From JABWCE01 sp964355045 (GTDB taxonomy: Bacteria > Bacteroidota > Bacteroidia > NS11-12g > UBA9320): DNA of 29,969 nt. Positions 1 to 8,049 of the stretch are shown here, piece by piece. Position 1 is the first letter of the stretch; each line of letters starts with the position of its first letter. The stretch spans positions 1-29,969 of the forward strand of contig CAYHCM010000033.1 of the NCBI GenBank assembly GCA_964355045.1, read 5' to 3'. The translations under genes and the position numbers were made by a program. Under the pieces are notes generated by a model. The model was not told the origin of the DNA. It ran no database searches and was given only the letters and a program-made list of their open reading frames with translations.

Positions 1-2
1 CC

Positions 3-881
3 ATGCAACGCAAAGAGTTTGTAAAACTGATATCAGCAGCTACAGCTATGACAACTTTAGGGTCGTTTAAATCTTTTACCGATAATCTTCCTGAAGAGGA
101 TGTAAAGCTGCCTTTGTTATTTGTTGGGCATGGTTCACCAATGAATGGCATTGAAGACAATGAGTTCTCAGCACGATGGAAAGCCATGGGCAAAGAAATA
201 ACAAAACCCAAAGCGGTCTTGTGTATTTCAGCACACTGGCTAACAAAAGGCACACATATTACAGCAATGGCCAATCCCCCGACAATCCACGATTTCGGGG
301 GATTTCCCAAAGCCCTGTTTGATGTGCAATATCCTGCACCCGGCAATCCTCAATTAGCATTAGAAACTTCTAAATTATTTACAAAAACTACTGTAGGCCT
401 TAATCACGATTGGGGTCTCGATCACGGCACATGGAGTATTACCAAAAATATGTATCCTGAGGCTGATATTGTGGTTTTGCAATTGAGTATTGATTATAAC
501 CAACCGGCACAATACCATTATGATTTAGCCAAAGAATTAGCTGCCTTGCGAAAAAAAGGAGTATTGATAATTGGTAGCGGCAATATGGTTCATAATTTGG
601 GAATGATAGCTTGGGATAAAATGAATGAACCCAATTACGGCTTTGATTGGGCCATTGAAATGAATGAAAAATTTAAAACCGCCATTCTTAAAGGCGATCA
701 TCAGGCATTAATAAATTACCAAAACTTTGGAACTGCCGGCAAAAATGCCATTCCAACTCCTGATCATTATTACCCTTTACTTTATATCCTCGGATTGATT
801 GAAGCAAAAGAAACGGTTTCATTTTTCAACGATAAACTGGTGGCAGGGTCTTTGACTATGACTTCGGTGAAAGTTGGGTGA
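3..881 (+). CDS. ygiD: 4,5-DOPA-extradiol-dioxygenase-like protein (YgiD/LigB family)
   Basis: Predicted class III extradiol ring-cleaving dioxygenase, 292 aa, close to the DODA/YgiD family; members open catechol-type rings such as DOPA with a single metal ion. Visible family motifs are GHGSPM (His43), SAHW (His78), HDFGGFP (His96), GLDHGTW (His141), GSGNMVHN (His197) and TPDHYYPLL (His255). His43, His78 and His255 match the expected metal ligands, and His197 the catalytic histidine. Residues 1-25 (MQRKEFVKLISAATAM then a small-residue stretch) form an N-terminal extension resembling a degenerate Tat-type signal, with RK in place of RR, so export is possible but unproven. The ATG is 2 bases from the window edge, so a start further upstream cannot be excluded. 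The gene converges on the minus-strand T9SS gene, with an AAGTTC-rich repeat between them. The native substrate is unknown. Confidence 0.9.
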   Translation: MQRKEFVKLISAATAMTTLGSFKSFTDNLPEEDVKLPLLFVGHGSPMNGIEDNEFSARWKAMGKEITKPKAVLCISAHWLTKGTHITAMANPPTIHDFGGFPKALFDVQYPAPGNPQLALETSKLFTKTTVGLNHDWGLDHGTWSITKNMYPEADIVVLQLSIDYNQPAQYHYDLAKELAALRKKGVLIIGSGNMVHNLGMIAWDKMNEPNYGFDWAIEMNEKFKTAILKGDHQALINYQNFGTAGKNAIPTPDHYYPLLYILGLIEAKETVSFFNDKLVAGSLTMTSVKVG

Positions 882-882
882 A

Positions 883-960
883 TTCTATGTTCTTTGTTCT
901 AAGTTCTTTGTTTTAAGTGTTATGACAAAAAGACCCGCAACTCAGAACCCGAACTTTGAT
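883..960. repeat. AAGTTC-rich intergenic repeat, copy 1
   Basis: The 80 bp between the convergent ygiD and T9SS genes is built from variants of the words GTTCTTTG, CTAAGTTC and AGAACCCGAACTT. Related strings recur at 8013-8047 and 29866-29910. Nothing coding is seen. It may act as a gene-end element, but it lacks a clean hairpin with a T-tract. Confidence 0.5.
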
Positions 961-962
961 TG

Positions 963-3857
963 CTACCTCACCACCTCTACCACTCCGTTTTTATATACCT
1001 TACCTGTTTTAATTCCTGTGGCTTCTATATGATAAAAATAGGCTCCGGGAGGAACAAAGATTCCTTTATACCTTCCGTCCCATTCAGGTTTTTCAGCAGT
1101 GTAGATATATATAACTTCACCCCATCGGTTAAAGATTTTGATTTGGGCTTCTTTAATTCCCTTGTAATCTATTTTCCAGATGTCATTTACTCCGTCACCA
1201 TTGGGGCTAAAGGCTGAAGGGATTAGTAAAACAGGCTTTAAAGGGAGGCAAAATACATTACTGCCTGATTGCTGAAGGTTTCCATCTTTTTCATCTGCTA
1301 TAATTTTATAGCAGCGTTGTGCTTCGCTTATTCCGGCAAATTCTTTATCCAAATAGTCCATTGTTTGATTATTAAACGTAGTCATCAGTTCAAAAACTCC
1401 GGCTTCATTTTGGCTGAAAAGGCTATAGGTATTTACCCCTGCATCCCATCGCTGGTAGGCTGTCCAGTTAAGTTGGGCCTCATTATTATCGTTGCGGTTG
1501 GCTTGCAGATAAATGGTTTGGGCTATATCGTCAATCTTTGAACTGTCGTTACATATGCTTATTGCTTTTATTGTATAACTGTTTGGTATCAGGGTATTGG
1601 CTTTTTTGTCGGTATAGCTGGTGTCGGGGGTTTGGGTGAGGAAAGTGTTGTTTTTAATAATGCTGTAATTTATGGCGTTCAGGTGTTTTTTCCATTTAAT
1701 GTAAATGTCATTTTCATTTACTACCGTGGCTGTAAGTATATCGGGCATTCCGCTTATGCCGGGGTAAACTTTTATTAATACTGAATCTTGGGTAATGCAG
1801 CCGCTTGGGCCGTACAGTTTTTGGGAGAGCCAAAAGTTACCAACCTGATTGTATATAAAATTACCACTTGTGCCTTTGTAGCTGGGCGAAGCGGCTTCGC
1901 CGTTTCGCCAAACAGCACTATCTAACACATCAGCGTATTTGTTACTAAAATTTACTTTTAACGGGGTGCAGCCCATTAAAGGAGCGGCTGTTATCCCAGG
2001 TTTGGGGGCGGGTAGTATTACCACATTATTTAGTTTGATAGCCGTATCGGTGCAATACCCATTGTTCACTATTAGTTTTACAGTAAAAGTATTGCTGGTA
2101 GTGTAGGTATAGGTAAGTTTGGGGTTATTCCCTGCATCCAAGCTGTCGTTTCCATCGCCGAATGTCCAGTACTTATAGGGTTTAAACCCGGGTTTTATTA
2201 TATTATACTTTGAACTGTCATCAAAAGTATAACCTATCCATTGGCATCCTTTGGTTTGGCTGATTCCGAATTTGGCCACAGGTGGGTTGTTTATCTCTAT
2301 GCTATCGCCGTACCATATAAAGCCACCTATTTTGCTGAATGCTTTTAGCTTTACAAAGTATTTACCCATATTAGGATAATTATAAATGGTGGTATTCCAG
2401 TTTTTGTTTAAATCCACGCTGTCAGCGTTACCAAAAAACAAACGATACCGCTTAAAGTATTGGGTATCGCAGGTATTGGTAAACCTTACTTTTAGGCTGT
2501 CGCAGGTGGGTTGCCAGATGAATTCTGTTTTTTTGTAGTCTTCGAGGGTGGAGATCCACAGGCTATAATTTCGACGATTTGGATATTTTTTAGTTTTTAT
2601 ATCAGGCATCTTTTCTATTTTGAAATTTTCAAAACTATTCGGTTTCTTTATTCTATATTTACTATATGTTGGACCATCATTGCCAATATACATATTGCCA
2701 TCAGGTCCCAATTTTAAATAATACCCATAACCACTTGATGCAGGATCTCTGCCATTTTGCAATTGAATAAATTTATAGGTGCCGAATCCATTTGAATACT
2801 TAAATGCAAATAAATAATCATCAGGAGGTATGCTACCAACTGTGGTATCTTTGCTATATGCCAGTGTTATGTAAAACACAGAATCGTTAGGTGAAAGGCA
2901 ATAGTCAACAATTTGCAAAACGTTATATCCATTTGGGGTTGTCGGGTACATAGAAGCATTTATTGTGAATATTTCTTTATAATTTCCGTTAATATCCCTT
3001 TCATAAACCAAGAAATTTTTATAATCCAAACTTGTAACCATAATTTTATTTCTACTAGTTGAATATCTTAAGTGACCAATTGAATCAATGGCAAGACTTT
3101 TTTTGAACTTTACATCCCCTGTATTGAAATCATAATTTAATACGGTATTATCGCGCCTGCTGTTGGAAGTAAATGTTATCTCTGCATTTTGACTATTCAA
3201 TAACCTTCCACTGATATAATCTGGATTAGTAATTTCATATTTACTCCCCGTAAATTTATCCTTATAAATAACCCTATTCTTTGTAATTAAATCACCGTTA
3301 TTGCTGAATTCACTCACGCATACAAAAAAAGAATCAGGGTTTGTCGGTTCGCCTAACACAGGTATAGAATTTATTCGAAGAAAGGTTTTAAAATAGTAGG
3401 TTCTGTTATTGGTTGTCAGAAAAAGACCATATAGGCAATTTGCGTATTTAAAATAACTGTTTTCGAGATATGTTGAATCGTATAATATACCTTTATTATT
3501 ATAATAGTGCTGGCCTAGTAATTCTGTAAAAGCCATTTTTCCAGAAGTATCACAAAAACTATTTTTAAGAAAAGGACTGTATAGTCCATATTTTATATTA
3601 TGCATTTTCTTTAAATAAATATCCTTTTCAAGATATAATTTTTTATATGCAGGTGGGCAATAATTAAAATCCATACAGTAAATTGAATCAGGCTCATCAT
3701 TGTTGGCTTGATTATTTAGCAATAACCATACATTTTCCCTTTGGCCCATACAATTAAGCCACATAGCAAAAACTCCGATAGTTAAAAACCATCGGAGCTT
3801 TTTAGGAAATTGCAGTTTACCTTGAAATAACAATTTTTCCAGATTTGAAAAATCCAT
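963..3857 (-). CDS. Secreted PKD/FN3 protein with T9SS type B (gliding motility-associated) C-terminal domain
   Basis: Large exported protein, about 965 aa. Counted from the most upstream in-frame GTG (3887): residues ~29-49 form a signal peptide ending in CMGQ then REN, a typical Bacteroidota cleavage context; ~50-480 is a repeat-rich, propeller-like region; PKD-like modules lie at ~539-625 (with YWTFGDGNDS) and ~630-710; an FN3-like segment at ~714-800; and ~885-974 is the type B tail, with PSAFSPNGDGVND, FNRWGEVIY and WDGRYKG. The tail directs export through the T9SS to the cell surface or medium. The start is unclear. The ATG at 3857 overlaps the upstream stop (3817) by 41 nt and reads the upstream tail out of frame; a TTG at 3833 or CTG at 3815 would give a cleaner signal peptide. 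Adhesion or a structural role is plausible but not shown. Confidence 0.85.
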   Translation of the reverse strand: MDFSNLEKLLFQGKLQFPKKLRWFLTIGVFAMWLNCMGQRENVWLLLNNQANNDEPDSIYCMDFNYCPPAYKKLYLEKDIYLKKMHNIKYGLYSPFLKNSFCDTSGKMAFTELLGQHYYNNKGILYDSTYLENSYFKYANCLYGLFLTTNNRTYYFKTFLRINSIPVLGEPTNPDSFFVCVSEFSNNGDLITKNRVIYKDKFTGSKYEITNPDYISGRLLNSQNAEITFTSNSRRDNTVLNYDFNTGDVKFKKSLAIDSIGHLRYSTSRNKIMVTSLDYKNFLVYERDINGNYKEIFTINASMYPTTPNGYNVLQIVDYCLSPNDSVFYITLAYSKDTTVGSIPPDDYLFAFKYSNGFGTYKFIQLQNGRDPASSGYGYYLKLGPDGNMYIGNDGPTYSKYRIKKPNSFENFKIEKMPDIKTKKYPNRRNYSLWISTLEDYKKTEFIWQPTCDSLKVRFTNTCDTQYFKRYRLFFGNADSVDLNKNWNTTIYNYPNMGKYFVKLKAFSKIGGFIWYGDSIEINNPPVAKFGISQTKGCQWIGYTFDDSSKYNIIKPGFKPYKYWTFGDGNDSLDAGNNPKLTYTYTTSNTFTVKLIVNNGYCTDTAIKLNNVVILPAPKPGITAAPLMGCTPLKVNFSNKYADVLDSAVWRNGEAASPSYKGTSGNFIYNQVGNFWLSQKLYGPSGCITQDSVLIKVYPGISGMPDILTATVVNENDIYIKWKKHLNAINYSIIKNNTFLTQTPDTSYTDKKANTLIPNSYTIKAISICNDSSKIDDIAQTIYLQANRNDNNEAQLNWTAYQRWDAGVNTYSLFSQNEAGVFELMTTFNNQTMDYLDKEFAGISEAQRCYKIIADEKDGNLQQSGSNVFCLPLKPVLLIPSAFSPNGDGVNDIWKIDYKGIKEAQIKIFNRWGEVIYIYTAEKPEWDGRYKGIFVPPGAYFYHIEATGIKTGKVYKNGVVEVVR
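3768..3802. terminator. Hairpin with flanking A/T tracts inside the signal-peptide codons
   Basis: CTCCGAT (3773-3779) pairs with ATCGGAG (3791-3797) around an 11-nt loop, and A and T tracts extend the stem on both sides. On the minus strand the hairpin is followed by TTTTT, as in an intrinsic terminator, just 15-50 nt after the stop of the 1.3-kaa T9SS gene. It lies inside the signal-peptide codons of the next gene, so it may terminate or attenuate transcription between the two. Confidence 0.5.
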
Positions 3858-6800
3858 TGTCAGAGTATAATTTATAAAAATACACACCCATAACTTGATG
3901 CCTCATATCAACAGGCGTTGTAGAATTTGGTAATAAATTATTTTTTCTGAAAATGATTTTTCCTGTAAGGTCGGTTATTTCAAATACGGTGTTGCCTGCA
4001 AACGAATTATCTAATTCTATATTTAAAACTGAATGTGTAGGGTTAGGGTAGATTCTAAATTTTTTTTCTATCTCCTTGTTTAGTGCAATGGGTTTAGCTG
4101 GTTGTTTTAATTTATTGGCTGATGGATGTAAATAACTATCGTTATCAGGCATTACTAATATTTCCATAAAGAAGCTTAAAAAATGCCGTGCATCAATACT
4201 GGCATCATTTTGAGCTTTGGCAATGGTTTTAAGAGTCAATAGTTCGGCATGTGTTGGGTTTTGGAAACGTTTTTCTTTTATAATAGATAGAATCGTTGTG
4301 AACAAGGTTTTATAATCTCCATTCGGTAGATTATTGGTAAGATGTTGTGCTGCCGAATAATCCTTATCTTTAATTTTGCTCCAAATCACTCCCTCCTCTC
4401 TCATTGCCGGCGTTTCTATATTATCAAACTCAAAGATAATAGGTCCAAACCCATCATGGATATAAACATCACAAGGATTTAAATATGGACAAGCATCCCA
4501 AATTGCTGGATTTACTGAAGATATTAAAACTCCACCAGTTTCGCATATATTAGAAGAACTTCTGGGTTCAACATCCTGATAAGTAAATGGGTTAGATGTG
4601 GGAGAATGAATACTCGCTGATGAAGCACATGGAAATGAAAAAGTATTAGCAAATGAAATAGCGGGTGATCCTTGATTTTGCATATCCCCATAATTTTGCC
4701 AGTCATACTCAGCTATATCAATAAATTCATTACATCGCAATTCAAAGTTAAAATTATCTCCCAAAGTATATACCCCTCTATAAAATTGATTGTTGGTGGT
4801 ACTTATATTTTGAAATATATTTTTCCTTACCGTGGATGTGTATGGAAAAGCTGCGGTATTGTCAAGGATTATTCCTTTAAGGGTATAAGAATAATTATCA
4901 TCCGTAGAAAATGTGTTTTCATGTATTTTAATCTGGTCGGTATTGTTGGCATATATTCCTTTGCAAAATGTGCTGATTGGGTAATTCCCTAAATCATCAT
5001 CCCAATCAAAGGTGTTTTTATAACTTAAAGGAGCTACTTCATTATCACATTGCCAGCTTATACCACAGTTTTTAAATTTTGCTTCGCCCACTCCTATAAA
5101 ATTGGCCGGGCTTATTGGGCTGCTGTAAGGTGTTCCATCGCTAAGAATACCATAGGTTAAATTTTCAAATTGAGTTATTTTACCAATAGGTGAACATCCG
5201 TCAAGTGATGGTTCATCATTACCTCTTAATACATGAAAAGTGGCATCAAAGCTTGCCAATCCTATTCCTAAAACATATGGCCCGGTAAACGAATTTTTGA
5301 ACGAACAACCGTTAAATATAATTTTATCCACCCCATACATACTGCAATGCGTATTGAGGCCAATGCCTTCAAAATCTTTAACGGCAGCAGGGGATTCAAA
5401 ACTGAAATTGGTAAAATTAAAGCGGCTCAGGTTTTCGGTATAAAAGGGAGAAAAAGCTACGCCTTTGCGGTTGTTTAAAAAATTGACCATGTCTAAATCC
5501 GCAAGGTTATTATCCCCGGGAGTTTTTGTATTACTACAAGTTATTAATCCTCCGCCATCTAACGTTACCCCGCATGTGGCATTCATAATTTTGCTGTTGG
5601 TCATTTCTAATATACCAATTGTTGATGCATTTGTTTGATCGGGTGTACTACTTGCTTGCACCTGTACTCCCCGCCATTTATGATCACATCCTGAAAGTGA
5701 GGTAAGTATCGCGCCATTTTCTAACTTTAATTTACCGCCGGGTTGAATTACCACTCCGAACTCAAAACCATATTCAACGGCATTACTATTTAACCTATCC
5801 ATATCAGCAAATTCAAGAATAGCTCCATTACTTACTTTTACTGTACAAGCATTTTCAATAAGAAGATAGCCTTTTAATTTTTTATTGGAAGTGATATTAA
5901 GTGTTCCATTAGTTCCACCTAATAGATTAAAAGTAGAAATGGTAACATCATCGTATATGTTGGGATCCGTTGCTACGTAATCGTAATCGTCCCTGTTAGT
6001 TTCACAATTTCCTATTTTAATAAAATCATAATTGTCGTTTTCTTTTTTATTATCACCGGCAACCACAAGTTCGCCTGTTCGACAAATATCAACTCCAAAA
6101 CCACACGATGCTTCATTGGCTTCTTCTGACCTATACGTCTGGTTCCAAAGAGGGTTTAAATCTTTATCTGTTTTAATTACATAAAAGTTGGTGAGCAAGT
6201 CGTTTCCCAAGCCATCGGTTTGCACAGTTCCCGGATCTCCGTTTGAACCAATAAAATAAAGATCACCATTTTCATCTTGCCTAACTTTAGGGGCATACTC
6301 CATTCCACTATAATGACCTATATGCCTGCAATTTATTTCATATCCTCCTAATCCAGGGCCGGTATTTAATCCTGCATTAGGAAAAGATGTTTGGTCAATT
6401 AATCGGGCAAAAGCATCGGCATCACGCCAGTAATTTGTGAAATTATTACCTGCCGTATTCATACAGATGCCATCAGTTGGATCATCATTGTCAAATATCA
6501 AATTAGCCATTCCGGTAACAATGATATTGCCGTTATTCAATTGGCGGATTCCTGTACCAAAATCAACGCCGGTTCTTTGTCTGAAATGTGGCTTACAGAT
6601 TGCTTTCCCGATGTCTTTTCTAAATTCATACCACGGCGCTGTGTGATTTCCCCAAGGGGAACCGCCTGTTTCCCATGCATTTGGAGAAGGTGGGGAAGGG
6701 GCATTCTCAAATACTGTCTGCAGGCCTGCAAAGGGAGTTATGCTTGTAATTTCCCATCTTGTTATTATAATACTTTGATCCAGGGGGTTTGAAGGATCAG

Positions 6801-7656
6801 CACCTGTGCCAGTAGCCCAAACATGAGTAGGGATTAAATTAGCACCTGTTCCAATAGGATTACCTTTTGGGTCAGACCCAACAGGGTATCCAAGACAAAT
6901 CGAGTTTAATTCTCCTGAAACCGGACCGACCGGCGGCAATGTAACTAATGCAGTAAGCGAATTGATATCTAAATTTTCATTTAGTCTGAAAATACAAGCT
7001 GCGCCATCTTCGGAACCTGCAATATAAAAATGGGCCGGATCAGTATTGCTATAAACTATTGCATGACCTTTACGGGATCTGTAGTAATATGTGGTAGTAT
7101 CATTTGTACCGGGAGTATTCATATATATTTTTGGAAAGCCTGGAACCACATTGCCATATCTATCTGTTTTTACAATGATTAATTTCGGTCCATTATAGTA
7201 AGTGTTTGGGGGATATGGGGGGGAAGGTAACAGTATTCCTTTGCCAGTTATATAAGTATAGCCTACAGCCACATAATATAGTTGATTGTCATCCGGGTCG
7301 GTATATTGAATAGCATCTTTCATCAAACCTGCAAAATAACCCCAACCAAAGGAGCGCTGAAAACCTGGCATTACTTCACCAGAACTATAATCCTTATGCC
7401 AAACTGATTCTAAATCTTTGTCAACTTTTACCAATGAAGGATGAATAGATTGTGTACCTGAGGTACTTAAACTTCGAGCGTATCCTGCTGAAATAAACGA
7501 GCCTTTATCATCTTCAAAGATTGACCATATCCAATCCTTTGATGTTATTGAAGGGTTATGATCAAATTCATTTGCCTTTACCCTCACAGCAGGTGTTGTT
7601 TGTGCAGAAATAACATTGCCATTTATTATTATAATAAGTGTGAGATTAAAAAACAT
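3817..7656 (-). CDS. Secreted beta-helix protein with T9SS type A sorting domain
   Basis: Very large exported protein, about 1280 aa from the ATG at 7656. The frame stays open to a TTG at 7758 (1313 aa). The signal peptide core is FNLTLIIIINGNVISAQ, cleaved after AQ. The first ~550 residues hold repeated propeller-like motifs such as IWSIFEDDKGSFISAGY, DRYGNVVPGFPKIY and QDENGDLYFIGSNGD. From ~630 to 1100 comes a right-handed beta-helix region (KGYLLIENACTVKVSNGA, GGKLKLENGAILTS). The last ~80 residues form a type A T9SS sorting domain: FRIYPNPTHSVLNIEL, then DLTGKIIF, GVYFYKLY and a basic end. Export by T9SS with cleavage of the tail is therefore expected. Starting at 7656 leaves no positive charge in the signal n-region, so the true start may lie upstream. 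It sits directly upstream of the type B gene on the same strand. The surface function is unknown. Confidence 0.85.
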   Translation of the reverse strand: MFFNLTLIIIINGNVISAQTTPAVRVKANEFDHNPSITSKDWIWSIFEDDKGSFISAGYARSLSTSGTQSIHPSLVKVDKDLESVWHKDYSSGEVMPGFQRSFGWGYFAGLMKDAIQYTDPDDNQLYYVAVGYTYITGKGILLPSPPYPPNTYYNGPKLIIVKTDRYGNVVPGFPKIYMNTPGTNDTTTYYYRSRKGHAIVYSNTDPAHFYIAGSEDGAACIFRLNENLDINSLTALVTLPPVGPVSGELNSICLGYPVGSDPKGNPIGTGANLIPTHVWATGTGADPSNPLDQSIIITRWEITSITPFAGLQTVFENAPSPPSPNAWETGGSPWGNHTAPWYEFRKDIGKAICKPHFRQRTGVDFGTGIRQLNNGNIIVTGMANLIFDNDDPTDGICMNTAGNNFTNYWRDADAFARLIDQTSFPNAGLNTGPGLGGYEINCRHIGHYSGMEYAPKVRQDENGDLYFIGSNGDPGTVQTDGLGNDLLTNFYVIKTDKDLNPLWNQTYRSEEANEASCGFGVDICRTGELVVAGDNKKENDNYDFIKIGNCETNRDDYDYVATDPNIYDDVTISTFNLLGGTNGTLNITSNKKLKGYLLIENACTVKVSNGAILEFADMDRLNSNAVEYGFEFGVVIQPGGKLKLENGAILTSLSGCDHKWRGVQVQASSTPDQTNASTIGILEMTNSKIMNATCGVTLDGGGLITCSNTKTPGDNNLADLDMVNFLNNRKGVAFSPFYTENLSRFNFTNFSFESPAAVKDFEGIGLNTHCSMYGVDKIIFNGCSFKNSFTGPYVLGIGLASFDATFHVLRGNDEPSLDGCSPIGKITQFENLTYGILSDGTPYSSPISPANFIGVGEAKFKNCGISWQCDNEVAPLSYKNTFDWDDDLGNYPISTFCKGIYANNTDQIKIHENTFSTDDNYSYTLKGIILDNTAAFPYTSTVRKNIFQNISTTNNQFYRGVYTLGDNFNFELRCNEFIDIAEYDWQNYGDMQNQGSPAISFANTFSFPCASSASIHSPTSNPFTYQDVEPRSSSNICETGGVLISSVNPAIWDACPYLNPCDVYIHDGFGPIIFEFDNIETPAMREEGVIWSKIKDKDYSAAQHLTNNLPNGDYKTLFTTILSIIKEKRFQNPTHAELLTLKTIAKAQNDASIDARHFLSFFMEILVMPDNDSYLHPSANKLKQPAKPIALNKEIEKKFRIYPNPTHSVLNIELDNSFAGNTVFEITDLTGKIIFRKNNLLPNSTTPVDMRHQVMGVYFYKLYSDNGFFKSGKIVISR

Positions 7657-7759
7657 CAAAACCTGTTTGACATGGTATTTAAATGCTGAAAGAAACTTTA
7701 ATAAGCAATGGCTTAAAAAAGCGATAGAAGAACTTCCGAACTGTGTTATTTCGCCCAAA

Positions 7760-7782
7760 CCCCCGTAGCAGTAGGGGGGGGG
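7760..7782. repeat. C5/G9 tract pair upstream of the T9SS gene
   Basis: CCCCC (7760-7764) and a run of nine G (7774-7782) flank GTAGCAGTA and can pair into a short hairpin. The run lies just upstream of the extended reading frame of the 1.3-kaa protein. An in-frame TAG precedes it on the minus strand, so it is not itself part of the ORF. Runs of this length are prone to slippage and to sequencing error. Confidence 0.5.
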
Positions 7783-7942
7783 TAACTAAGTAATGATTGT
7801 TCTGTGTGTTCATGATTTATTTTTTTGGTTTGTTACAACAAATCTTAACAATTAAAATTGAATTACCACTAAAAGATTTGTCATATTTTACTGATATAAT
7901 AAACCTATGAAGCAAGATTAAACAATTAAAAGAGATTTTATT

Positions 7943-8014
7943 TTTGGAATAAAATGCCTCAAAAAATTTAAAACGGCAATTCTTAAAGATGATCATCAAG
8001 GCTTTAATCAATAA
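7943..8014 (+). pseudogene. Remnant of a second ygiD-like gene (3' part only)
   Basis: Read on the plus strand, 7962-8014 gives KKFKTAILKDDHQGFNQ and a stop. The intact YgiD at 667-713 reads EKFKTAILKGDHQALINYQ in the same order. By eye about 42 of 47 bases match, with one extra base near the end. Just before it, WNKM (about 7945-7956) resembles the WDKM that lies 15 codons earlier in ygiD, as if the codons between were deleted. No start or upstream domain remains. The reverse-strand ORF over this stretch has no family features and is taken as chance. Confidence 0.6.
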
Positions 8015-8047
8015 CTTAGAACTTAGAACTCCCGAACTTAGAACTTT
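8013..8047. repeat. AAGTTC-rich intergenic repeat, copy 2
   Basis: Tandem-like copies of the word ACTTAGA and its variants (AACTTAGAACTTAGAACTCC, then CGAACTTAGAACTTT) fill the space between the ygiD remnant and the end of nnr. This is the reverse-complement style of the copy near 883-960, which also follows a ygiD 3' end. Confidence 0.5.
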
Positions 8048-8049
8048 AT

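Noticed and set aside
4672..4992. A 106-aa plus-strand ORF inside the T9SS gene
   Set aside because: It is opposite a well-supported coding region with clear domains, and its own protein is only hydrophobic low-complexity sequence. Other overlapping ORFs such as 960-1217 and 16350-16613 were left out for the same reason.
7817..8011. A 64-aa minus-strand ORF
   Set aside because: Low-complexity AT-rich sequence with no family features, overlapping the ygiD remnant on the other strand.
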